The notes under the pieces: generated by a model
The model's input: the letters and a program-made list of their open reading frames with translations, nothing else
Database searches by the model: none
What the model was told of the DNA's origin: nothing
Shown: piece by piece, positions 35,378 to 42,619 of the stretch
Position numbering within the stretch: the stretch's first letter is position 1
How the letters are laid out: each line of letters opens with the position of its first letter
Made by a program: the position numbers and the translations under genes
Source of the DNA: Oscillospiraceae bacterium
Lineage (GTDB): Bacteria > Bacillota > Clostridia > Oscillospirales > Ruminococcaceae
Assembly (NCBI GenBank): GCA_015067025.1
Contig: SVNC01000017.1
Span: 1-43,482, forward strand
DNA: 43,482 nucleotides
Direction: 5' to 3'

Positions 35378-35812
35378 ATGCACAAAATTTTTGGAATTAA
35401 AGAAAATGCCGAATATATAGACCGAGAGGGTGCGTATCTCATCCCCCATCACGATAATCGGATTGGAGTAATCAGGACACCAAAGGGATATTTCTTTATA
35501 GGCGGCGGTTCAGAGAACGGAGAAAGTCATTTAGCGTGTATTGAAAGAGAGTGCCTTGAAGAAACAGGACATTTATCGTATATCGAAGATAAATTATGTT
35601 CTGCTGAAACATACACCATACATCCGACGATCGGATATTTTCATCCTATACAAACGTATTATTTCGGAAAACTACTTGATAAAGTATCTGCTCCAACAGA
35701 AAAAGATCATATTCTCTGCTGGATAGAATACAAAGAGCTGAAAGGCAATATGTTTGTTGAAATGCAGAACTGGGCATTAGAACAACTATCCGTACGTCTG
35801 TGGGAGAAATAA
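35378..35812 (+). CDS. Nudix hydrolase
   Basis: A 144-residue nudix protein with GGGSENGE then RECLEETGH, a nearly complete nudix box (the final hydrophobic position is His). The family cleaves X-linked nucleoside diphosphates; substrate not inferable. Start ATG 35378 has AAAGGA 9 nt upstream and lies directly after the promoter; an in-frame upstream ATG at 35309 is inside the promoter. Unrelated in detail to the nudix protein at 10463. Single gene ending in a strong terminator. Confidence 0.88.
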   Translation: MHKIFGIKENAEYIDREGAYLIPHHDNRIGVIRTPKGYFFIGGGSENGESHLACIERECLEETGHLSYIEDKLCSAETYTIHPTIGYFHPIQTYYFGKLLDKVSAPTEKDHILCWIEYKELKGNMFVEMQNWALEQLSVRLWEK

Positions 35813-35852
35813 GCATATTCGGTTTTGCGAATAGTAACTAATATAAAATAGT

Positions 35853-35883
35853 AAAGGGCGTGAACTTTTCGTTCACGCCCTTT
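35853..35883. terminator. Bidirectional terminator between nudix and HTH genes
   Basis: A 13-bp perfect stem AAAGGGCGTGAAC/GTTCACGCCCTTT with a 5-nt loop; followed by ATATC on plus with T's at the stem end, and by ACTATTTTATA on minus. Confidence 0.85.
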
Positions 35884-35886
35884 ATA

Positions 35887-36327
35887 TCAGCCATTATAGT
35901 ATCCATTCAGTATTTCCAGAACGGTCTCATCTGCACCGCTTAAAATTACACGAATATTTTTTCCGTGCTTCTCAAATTTAAAACTTAAATCACCGGAATT
36001 CGGGTTATTGTTTATAGCGTCACAAAAGAACTTTGATATTTCTTCTGCTTCATTATCTTCAACATATAAATCGATGATAGTACAGATTTTATTTATCTTT
36101 TTTCTGTCGTCGGAAATAAAGTCGTAAATAACAGCGTTATTCCTCGCCTGAATACTTGGTTTTATTGCAGGATTATTCAGCATCCCACAAAAATCCTCAG
36201 AAGAAAATGACCATACTCCATTAACCTTTTCGCCGCTTATCAGACCAGATTTCAAGTAGTTTCTGATAGTTCGTGTTGTAAGTCCTGTCATTGTAGCAAC
36301 TTCATTTATAGTGTAAAAATTCTCCAT
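35887..36327 (-). CDS. Helix-turn-helix regulator (MerR-like/excisionase-type N-terminus)
   Basis: A 146-residue protein. Residues 1-50 are a MerR/HTH_17-type winged helix: Tyr-Thr-Ile-Asn-Glu-Val-Ala, TGLTTRTIRNYLKSGLISG, with Trp-Ser-Phe wing residues. The C-terminal ~85 residues (IYDFISDDRKKINKICTIIDL, later HGKNIRVILSGADE) form an alpha/beta domain I do not recognise, perhaps a ligand sensor; it lacks the usual MerR cysteine metal site and long dimer helix. A 17-nt-spaced promoter and a 6-bp inverted repeat lie in the leader, compatible with autoregulation. No obvious target gene nearby. Confidence 0.8.
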   Translation of the reverse strand: MENFYTINEVATMTGLTTRTIRNYLKSGLISGEKVNGVWSFSSEDFCGMLNNPAIKPSIQARNNAVIYDFISDDRKKINKICTIIDLYVEDNEAEEISKFFCDAINNNPNSGDLSFKFEKHGKNIRVILSGADETVLEILNGYYNG

Positions 36328-36351
36328 TGTAAAACTCCTTTGTGATAAATT

Positions 36352-36373
36352 TCAAGGTTAAGCTTATCCTTGA
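36352..36373. promoter_or_regulatory. Candidate operator in the HTH gene leader
   Basis: TCAAGG (36352-36357) and CCTTGA (36368-36373) form an exact 6-bp inverted repeat around an AAGCTT centre, located between the -10 box and the HTH start codon. Could be an autoregulatory binding site; not a terminator (no T-run). Confidence 0.45.
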
Positions 36374-36377
36374 TTAA

Positions 36378-36406
36378 AGTATATCATATAGGAGGTTATG
36401 TTGCAA
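36378..36406 (-). promoter_or_regulatory. Promoter of the HTH gene
   Basis: Minus-strand TTGCAA (plus 36401-36406), 17-nt spacer, TATACT (plus 36378-36383), about 51 nt before the start codon. Confidence 0.7.
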
Positions 36407-36479
36407 TTTGAAATTCGGTGAGTTTTTCATATCGGGGTTACGTTTTTTAAAATCACATATATAGACGCCGATTTAAAAA

Positions 36480-36872
36480 TCATATCCACCACTCAGGTGT
36501 TAATTCTCCGAGTGTTATCGTTCTGCCTGTCTTATAATCCATCATTATTTCAATACCCTTGTAGCTATCGGGCATAAGCTGTACCATAAGCTCTCTGCAG
36601 GCACCGCAGGGTGCTCCGCTTGAGCCATCAGGAAGTATGGCTATAACCTTATCTATCTCCTGCTCGCCATTGGTTATCATATTGAAAATAGCGTTTCTTT
36701 CAGCACAAATTCCAAGGGTACTGCAGGTGTCTATACATACTCCCGTATATATTCTACCTGATTTGCTAAGTATTGCCGCAGATACTTCACCTGCCGTAAC
36801 GTATTCTGAAATACGGCGGGCATTAAAAACCTGCTTTGCGGCGTTATACATTTCTGTCCATATTTTATCCAT
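36480..36872 (-). CDS. cdd: Cytidine deaminase-family protein
   Basis: A 130-residue member of the small cytidine deaminase family. The zinc site is CAERNAI (Cys56, catalytic Glu58) and PCGACRE (Cys89, Cys92). Such proteins deaminate cytidine/deoxycytidine in pyrimidine salvage; related ones act on other nucleosides such as blasticidin S, so exact substrate is open. Start ATG 36872 has GAAAGGAC upstream. Only about 23 nt separate it from the sigma gene's terminator, so its promoter may overlap that hairpin or transcription may read through from the sigma gene. Confidence 0.88.
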   Translation of the reverse strand: MDKIWTEMYNAAKQVFNARRISEYVTAGEVSAAILSKSGRIYTGVCIDTCSTLGICAERNAIFNMITNGEQEIDKVIAILPDGSSGAPCGACRELMVQLMPDSYKGIEIMMDYKTGRTITLGELTPEWWI

Positions 36873-36895
36873 AACTTTGTCCTTTCAAAATTACT

Positions 36896-36925
36896 AAAAC
36901 CGCCTGAGAAAACTCAGACGGTTTT
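36896..36925 (-). terminator. Terminator of the sigma factor gene
   Basis: A 13-bp stem with one wobble pair (36896-36908 with 36913-36925, AAAACCG...CTGAG/CTCAG...CGGTTTT) leads on the minus strand into TTTTAGTAATTTT. Lies between the sigma gene and cdd. Confidence 0.82.
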
Positions 36926-36982
36926 CTTTGTGCTTCGTTGATTTTTTAGTGCAGTTTCACACTTTATCCGTATATTTAAACC

Positions 36983-38581
36983 CTACTCCCCTATATACAT
37001 AACGGTGCAAAGTCCCTTTGCCTGCTCTTCAGTAGGTGTTTTCAGCACACCCATATCAAGTAACTGCTTCATAATTCTTGTATGGAGCCTGCAGGCTATG
37101 TTCTGAGCAAAGCAGGTCAGAAGCTCGTGCATATGCTCAGGCTGTCCGTAAAGTTCAGCTTTCAATGCCTCGGTGGCATATTCACGGGAAAGATTTTTTA
37201 TTTCTCCTGTCGCTTCGGGTATAAATTCGTGCCATTTCTTTTCGCTGTCACAGATGATTAGATTGCACTTATATTCACCGTTTTCCTTTAAAAGATAACC
37301 CTTATCAAGCAAACGTGCATAGCTCTCGGCATTGATTGATGTTTCGGGTAGCTGGTCATTAAGCCAGAAATACATCTTATCATAATCTTCCAAAAGATTA
37401 TCCCTCCAATTACCTCGTCTGGCAGTCCAATGACAGTCAAACTGCCAGCTTTTCCACCATACATCTTCATTGCATCTATCTCGGTTCATATCACCGCAGG
37501 ACCAGTAAATATTTTCTTCTTCATCGCTCATATCCCAGTCGGGCTTTACATCCACGCTTGCAAAAGCAATATAATCGCCACCGTCGGGACGCTTTACAGA
37601 AAATTTCTCAGCAGAAATATCCGCAACCGCAAGCTCGTTGCAAAGAAAACAAACCATACTCCATCTGAGCAGATTTATATCGTTGTCGGGTACGTGAAGC
37701 CACTCAGGGATTTCCGTGACACCTTCAAGCGCAGGTGCAAAAAATTTCTCTGCAAACAACTTCGTATATTTTAAATCCAATTCCTTATATATGCGATAGT
37801 ATGTTTCATTAAATTCATGTATACAGATATTGGTACGATACTTGCCACTTGGAAGTCTGTCCATAAAGCCGTATTCTTCAAGAACTGCTACTTCATCCTC
37901 TACGAATATAGGATTTATACCAAGCTCCTCTGCAATCTCATTTACAGTTCTCGGCTGATGATAAGCCGCATAAGCTATATTCTGTGTTATTACCTTTGCA
38001 AGAAAATTTGCCGTATCACCCATTGTTCCGGGTGTACCTCCGTGTCCCATACTGCTGAAGCGGATAGGCTCTGTGCCTAAGGTTCCTGTTGTTCTTGTTC
38101 TTTCCATACCTGATTTTAACTCCTTTCGTGAGCAGGCTAAATGCCATTTTACCGTATTTTCGCTGAGAGAAAGCATTGATGCAATTTCCTTTACTTTTTT
38201 ATCGTGGAAATAGTGCTGAATTATTACTTCACGCTGAGTTTTTGAAAGATATGTAATCTCCCTTCTGAGTATCCCATAGCTTTCGCTGTTAATAAGCTCC
38301 TGCGTAAGATCGCTACTATCAGGAATAAACTCGATACCGTCAACTGCCGCTACATTTTTTCTGCTGTCAATATACCTTGCGTATACGTTTCTGGCAATGC
38401 GGTATATATACCCATCGGTATTTGCGATATTATCCTGTTTCAGCAGCGACTCGTAAACCTGTAGTGTTATTTCTGCCGCAAGCTCCTCCGCTTCGTCAAT
38501 TCTTGAAAGCTTTGACATAGCGAAACCGAACAGCTTTTTCACATACGAGGATATTATCATATCAGCGTCGTTTTTGTTCAT
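36983..38581 (-). CDS. ECF-like sigma-70 factor with a ~370-residue C-terminal extension
   Basis: A 532-residue protein. Residues about 5-75 are sigma region 2 (KLFGFAMSKLSRIDEAEELAAE, DGYIYRIARNVYARYID), and about 110-160 are region 4 (YLSKTQREVIIQHYF, IASMLSLSENTVKWHL). An ordinary ECF sigma would end there. A linker with SMGHGGTPG follows, then a predicted winged helix near 205-260 (TVNEIAEELGINPIFVEDEVAVLEEYGFM split over two helices) and a long Trp/Cys-containing alpha/beta region to the end. ATG 38581 is chosen for its AAGGAG; an upstream ATG adds ten residues. No anti-sigma gene adjoins it, so the extension may be the regulatory domain. Signal and targets unknown. Confidence 0.85.
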   Translation of the reverse strand: MNKNDADMIISSYVKKLFGFAMSKLSRIDEAEELAAEITLQVYESLLKQDNIANTDGYIYRIARNVYARYIDSRKNVAAVDGIEFIPDSSDLTQELINSESYGILRREITYLSKTQREVIIQHYFHDKKVKEIASMLSLSENTVKWHLACSRKELKSGMERTRTTGTLGTEPIRFSSMGHGGTPGTMGDTANFLAKVITQNIAYAAYHQPRTVNEIAEELGINPIFVEDEVAVLEEYGFMDRLPSGKYRTNICIHEFNETYYRIYKELDLKYTKLFAEKFFAPALEGVTEIPEWLHVPDNDINLLRWSMVCFLCNELAVADISAEKFSVKRPDGGDYIAFASVDVKPDWDMSDEEENIYWSCGDMNRDRCNEDVWWKSWQFDCHWTARRGNWRDNLLEDYDKMYFWLNDQLPETSINAESYARLLDKGYLLKENGEYKCNLIICDSEKKWHEFIPEATGEIKNLSREYATEALKAELYGQPEHMHELLTCFAQNIACRLHTRIMKQLLDMGVLKTPTEEQAKGLCTVMYIGE

Positions 38582-38613
38582 TGCTTTTTCTCTCCTTAAG
38601 AACGTTCTCAATA

Positions 38614-38641
38614 ATATAGTGGGGAGATTTTAAAAAAGGTT
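38614..38641 (-). promoter_or_regulatory. Candidate ECF-type promoter of the sigma gene
   Basis: On the minus strand AACCTTTTTT (plus 38632-38641), an AAAATCTCCCC spacer and ACTATAT (plus 38614-38620) lie about 33 nt before ATG 38581. An AAC-containing -35 and the absence of a TTGACA-like box suggest recognition by an ECF sigma, possibly its own product. Inference only. Confidence 0.4.
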
Positions 38642-38702
38642 GGTAATTATTTAAAAAAATTTTTTGACTTACGTTTCTGAAACAAACAGTACAGGATACA
38701 AT

Positions 38703-38732
38703 TAATCCCGCCGTTGTCAAACAGCGGGATTA
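38703..38732 (-). terminator. Probable terminator of pheST
   Basis: A 9-bp stem TAATCCCGC/GCGGGATTA with an inner GTT/AAC pairing, 46 nt downstream of the pheT stop. The minus-strand tail (ATTGTATCC) is not a proper T-run, so efficiency is doubtful. Confidence 0.5.
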
Positions 38733-38777
38733 GACATCTGCACTAAAAACTCAAAAAATGGTTTTCCTTACCGATTA

Positions 38778-41138
38778 TCAGCCTTTAAGTGCAATACCCT
38801 GATTTTTAAGGATAGCAATTATCTTATCGGCAATTTCCATTACCTCATCCTTTGTGAGAGTTCTTTCAGCGTGTACAAAGCTGATACGGATCGTAATAGC
38901 CTTACCTGCTTCATCATTATAGATATCAGCAACACTGACGCTCTTTATAAGCTCAGAATTTACTTCTTCAATAGCATTCTTGATAGGAGCATACTTATCG
39001 CTTAGGAATGTAAGGTCAACTTCTATTGAGGGGAATTTTGAGGTTTCCTCGTACTTGATACCTGCATTTTCAATATTTACAACAGCATCTATATCAAGCT
39101 CTGCAAACACGATATTACCCTTCTTATCGATCTTCTTCTGTACCGTGGGATAAGGAAGACCAATCTTACCTATTACCTTGCCATCGCAGACGATCTCATT
39201 GTAGTTCTTAGGGTGAACGTAACCGTGATCGGCTTCAACTGCTTTATAGGAGATAGCCTTGTGCTTGATATCATCGATCATAACAGAAAGCATATTTGTC
39301 ATTTCAAAATAAAGTGACTGAATGTCTGTTGTCTTTGAGAAAAGTGTGATACCTAAGGTTTTTCTTTCACGGCAGAAGTTATTTTCATCAACACCGTCAA
39401 CAACGTGTCCTATTTCAAAGATACCAAACTTAGGAGCATAGGATGTATTCGTCTTAACCTGACATAGCTGTGTAGGTATAAGCGAACGGCGGATAGTTTC
39501 AATATTAGGGTTTGCCGCACCGATAAGCTTTATATTTTCTTCTACGTCAATACCGAGCTTCTTATATTCATCAGCATAAGCCCAGATATATGAATGTACC
39601 TCGTGAAGTGAAAAACGCTTTACAAGTATATCCTTGATCTGCTCTTCCACACTCTTATGAAGGAACGTACGGATAGGATATAAAGGTGTAGAAACTGTAT
39701 TTACGTCGAAATTATCGTAACCGTATATTCTTGTGATTTCTTCGATTATATCAGCCTTTAATCTTACGTCCTTTGTTGCTCTCCAGGTAGGAACGTCAAC
39801 TGTAAAGTTATCGCCATCGAGCTTCACGCCAAAGCCAAGAGCTGTAAGAGTTTTAACGATAGTATCATTTGAAATTTCGATACCTGTGTATCTGTCAACA
39901 AACTTCTTATCAAACTGTAAGGTTACCTTATCGAACTTTGCAACGTACTCATCAGTTAATGAGGACGTAACCTTAACACCTTCATCATACTGAGAAAGTA
40001 GCTTTACAAAGCGTGAAATGGCTGTTGTTGTCATTTCGGGGTCAAGACACTTTTCATATCTCATAGAAGCGTCTGTTCTGTGACCAAGACGGGAAGAAGA
40101 CTTTCTGATAGAAACTGCGTCAAAATTAGCAGATTCAAGAGTTAATGACGTTGTATCCTCAACGATTTCAGAATCAAGACCGCCCATTATGCCTGCAATA
40201 GCTACAGGTGTATCACCATTACAGATCATAAGAGTATTTTCGTCTATCTGTCTTGTAATGTCATCAAGGGTCTTGAATTCAAAAGAATTATCAAAACGCT
40301 TTACTCTTATCTTTTCTACCTTTCTTGAATCGAACGCGTGCATAGGCTGCCCCATTTCAAGCATAAGGTAGTTTGTAAGGTCTGCAAGATAATTTATCGC
40401 TCTCATACCACAGTAGAAAAGGCGGATACGCATATTTACAGGGCTTACTTTTCTTGTGATGTTTTCAAATCTGATACCTGAATATCTCTTACAAAGATCA
40501 TCCTCTATCTTTATATCGATCTTAGGAAGATCGTCATAAGCAGATAAATCAACGCCATCAACAGGCTTTAAGGGTCTGCCAGCAAGGGTTGCAATTTCTC
40601 TTGCAATACCATAGTGACCCCATAAGTCAGGACGGTTTGTAAGAGACTTATTATCAACCTCAAAGATAACGTCATCAATTTCGTAGATTTCCTTTAAATC
40701 TGTGCCGACAGCAACATCATCAGTGATATCCATAATGCCTGAATTATCATCACTGATACCGATTTCCTTTTCAGAACAGCACATACCGCAGGACGTAAAG
40801 CCTGCAAGCTCACGAGGAGCAATCTCGATTTCACCAATCTTTGCGCCAAGCTTTGCAAAGGCAGTCTTCATACCTACACGAACGTTAGGAGCACCGCAAA
40901 CAACGTCAACAAGCTCACTTTCACCGATATCAACCTTTAAAAGATGAAGCTTCTTTGACGTGGGGTGTTCGTCAACAGATTTGATTTCAGCTACTACAAT
41001 ACCGCTGATATCGCTACCTTTATAGAATATCTCGTTTTCAACTTCTGCAGTTGAAAGAGAAAATTTATGGATAAGATCGTCTATATCAATTCCATTAAGA
41101 TCAACGAAGTCTTTAATCCAATTTATTGAAATAAGCAT
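38778..41138 (-). CDS. pheT: Phenylalanyl-tRNA synthetase beta subunit
   Basis: The 786-residue beta chain of the (alpha-beta)2 PheRS. Domains in order: N-terminal EMAP-II/Arc1p-like tRNA-binding fold (residues about 40-150, with VDEHPTSKKLHLLKVDIG), the B3/B4 editing domain (ANFDAVSIRKSSSRLGHRTDAS region near 345), B5, the catalytic-like core, and the C-terminal anticodon-binding FDX-ACB domain. Length is normal. It follows pheS by 14 nt with AAGGAGG before the ATG. Confidence 0.97.
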   Translation of the reverse strand: MLISINWIKDFVDLNGIDIDDLIHKFSLSTAEVENEIFYKGSDISGIVVAEIKSVDEHPTSKKLHLLKVDIGESELVDVVCGAPNVRVGMKTAFAKLGAKIGEIEIAPRELAGFTSCGMCCSEKEIGISDDNSGIMDITDDVAVGTDLKEIYEIDDVIFEVDNKSLTNRPDLWGHYGIAREIATLAGRPLKPVDGVDLSAYDDLPKIDIKIEDDLCKRYSGIRFENITRKVSPVNMRIRLFYCGMRAINYLADLTNYLMLEMGQPMHAFDSRKVEKIRVKRFDNSFEFKTLDDITRQIDENTLMICNGDTPVAIAGIMGGLDSEIVEDTTSLTLESANFDAVSIRKSSSRLGHRTDASMRYEKCLDPEMTTTAISRFVKLLSQYDEGVKVTSSLTDEYVAKFDKVTLQFDKKFVDRYTGIEISNDTIVKTLTALGFGVKLDGDNFTVDVPTWRATKDVRLKADIIEEITRIYGYDNFDVNTVSTPLYPIRTFLHKSVEEQIKDILVKRFSLHEVHSYIWAYADEYKKLGIDVEENIKLIGAANPNIETIRRSLIPTQLCQVKTNTSYAPKFGIFEIGHVVDGVDENNFCRERKTLGITLFSKTTDIQSLYFEMTNMLSVMIDDIKHKAISYKAVEADHGYVHPKNYNEIVCDGKVIGKIGLPYPTVQKKIDKKGNIVFAELDIDAVVNIENAGIKYEETSKFPSIEVDLTFLSDKYAPIKNAIEEVNSELIKSVSVADIYNDEAGKAITIRISFVHAERTLTKDEVMEIADKIIAILKNQGIALKG

Positions 41139-41152
41139 ATTAAACGACCTCC

Positions 41153-42205
41153 TTACTTATCGTCTGTGAACTGATCTAAATTTACAAGATCCGCAGCATT
41201 CAAGTCACGGATATCCTTGATACCATACTTCATCATTGCAAGTCTTGTAAGGCCAAGACCAAATGCAAAGCCAGTATATTCATCGGGGTCAATACCACCC
41301 TCAATGAGAACGTTGGGGTGAATCATACCGCAGGGGCAAAGCTCAAGCCAGCCACTGTGCTTGCAGGAAGGACAACCGTCGCCACCGCAGATAAGACAGC
41401 TTATATCAAGCTCAAAACCGGGTTCTACGAAGGGGAAGAAACCTGGGCGTAGTCTTACCTTGATATCCTTTTCAAACACTTCTGAAAGCATCGTCTTCAT
41501 AAAGAAAATAAGATTTGAAATAGAGATATTCTTATCAACCATTACACCTTCCATCTGGAAGAACGTGTTTTCGTGACAAGCATCTGTAGATTCATTTCTG
41601 AAGCATCTACCTGGGAAAATAGCACGGATAGGCTTGCCTTCGTTTATAAGAGCATCCTTGTACTTCTTATAGATAGCATTCTGTGCAGCAGACGTATGAG
41701 ACTTTAAAAGCTGCCCGTTTTCAAGATAATAGGTATCCTGCATATCTCTTGCAGGATGGAATTTAGGAATGTTTAGTGCTTCAAAACACTCATAGTCAGT
41801 TACGATCTCGCTGTAATCCTCTACGGCAAAGCCCATAGAACGGAATACTTCTTCGCACTTTCTCTGCACAAGAGTGATAGGATGGTATGAGCCTCTCTTT
41901 ATCTCGGCAGGCATTGCAACGTCAAATTCAGGCATAGAGTTTATTTCTCTCTCCATTTCAAGCTTTGCTATTTCTGCCTGCTTTTCTGCTATCTTTTCTG
42001 TGCAGAAGTTCTTAAGTTCATTTACCTTCTGACCAAACGCCTTCTTTTCTTCGGGAGAAAGCTTACCCATTTCCTTCATAAGTCCCGTAACAGAACCGTT
42101 TTTGCCTAAAAAAGAAACTCTGATCTCTTCAAGAGCAACTGCAGCTTCAACAGCAGCCAGCTTTTCTTCAAACTGTGCCTTAAGCTGAACAATCTGATTG
42201 TCCAT
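41153..42205 (-). CDS. pheS: Phenylalanyl-tRNA synthetase alpha subunit
   Basis: The catalytic subunit that makes Phe-tRNA(Phe). The 350-residue protein has the N-terminal coiled coil (residues 1-90), motif 1/2 region with HPARDMQDTYYL and IFPGRCFRNESTDACHE, QMEGVMVDK, and motif 3 GFAFGLGLTRLAMMKYGI. A Cys-rich loop (Cys-Leu-Ile-Cys, Cys-Pro-Ser-Cys) may bind zinc. ATG 42205 follows AAGGAGG by 8 nt; a longer frame starting at 42277 runs back through the T-box terminator and is rejected. Expression is controlled by the T-box leader. Confidence 0.97.
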   Translation of the reverse strand: MDNQIVQLKAQFEEKLAAVEAAVALEEIRVSFLGKNGSVTGLMKEMGKLSPEEKKAFGQKVNELKNFCTEKIAEKQAEIAKLEMEREINSMPEFDVAMPAEIKRGSYHPITLVQRKCEEVFRSMGFAVEDYSEIVTDYECFEALNIPKFHPARDMQDTYYLENGQLLKSHTSAAQNAIYKKYKDALINEGKPIRAIFPGRCFRNESTDACHENTFFQMEGVMVDKNISISNLIFFMKTMLSEVFEKDIKVRLRPGFFPFVEPGFELDISCLICGGDGCPSCKHSGWLELCPCGMIHPNVLIEGGIDPDEYTGFAFGLGLTRLAMMKYGIKDIRDLNAADLVNLDQFTDDK

Positions 42206-42230
42206 TTTTCTGACCTCCTTAAAAATAAAA

Positions 42231-42497
42231 CGCCCCATTGTATTAACAATGAGGCGGAATAATATCCGTGGTACCACTCAAATTGCAGTAAAAACTGCCA
42301 CTTAGTGCTGAATTAATCAGCTTCGCTTTAATGCAGCGATTACATTCTGCTTTTCACAGAAAGCTCACGGGTCGAACTTCAAGACAACTACAGAATACGG
42401 AGATCACACCCTCCCCCGCTCTCTTTAATTCTTTTGGTAGAAGCTTTACTATGTGGCTTTGCCACTCCCGATCATTGCCTATATCGTATCACATCTT
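42231..42497 (-). promoter_or_regulatory. T-box riboswitch of pheST
   Basis: On the minus strand the leader contains the T-box core GAGTGGTACCACGG (plus 42266-42279), followed by a terminator helix (42231-42240 with 42247-42256, loop 6 nt) and TTTTATTTTT. T-boxes bind uncharged tRNA and then form an antiterminator, raising synthetase expression during starvation. Stem I is the paired region around plus 42360-42470. A UUC triplet (plus 42374-42376, in GAAGTTCGAC) is well placed to be the Phe specifier; its exact position is inferred without folding. Confidence 0.9.
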
Positions 42498-42502
42498 AAA
42501 TA

Positions 42503-42531
42503 AGTATATCATAACAAACACAAATTGTCAA
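42503..42531 (-). promoter_or_regulatory. Promoter of pheST
   Basis: Minus-strand TTGACA (plus 42526-42531), 17-nt spacer, TATACT (plus 42503-42508). The transcript would begin near 42497, giving a ~290-nt leader. Confidence 0.85.
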
Positions 42532-42551
42532 CCTGAATTTATATAAAAAAA

Positions 42552-42577
42552 TCCCTGTGGCTTTTACACCACAGGGA
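42552..42577 (-). terminator. Terminator of the repeat surface protein gene
   Basis: A 9-bp perfect stem TCCCTGTGG/CCACAGGGA (42552-42560, 42569-42577) followed on the minus strand by seven T. It lies 43 nt beyond the stop codon. Confidence 0.87.
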
Positions 42578-42619
42578 AATTTTCATTTAGTTACTATCAT
42601 GAGCTTAGATTACGAAGGA

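Noticed and set aside
36983-38100. The sigma factor extension as a separate gene fused by a frameshift error.
   Set aside because: The frame is continuous with no internal ribosome site seen at the junction, and I recall similar long sigma-like proteins in related gut clostridia, so a natural fusion is more likely.
42206-42277. N-terminal extension of PheS.
   Set aside because: It would translate the T-box terminator; the ATG at 42205 has a perfect AAGGAGG and gives the normal PheS length.
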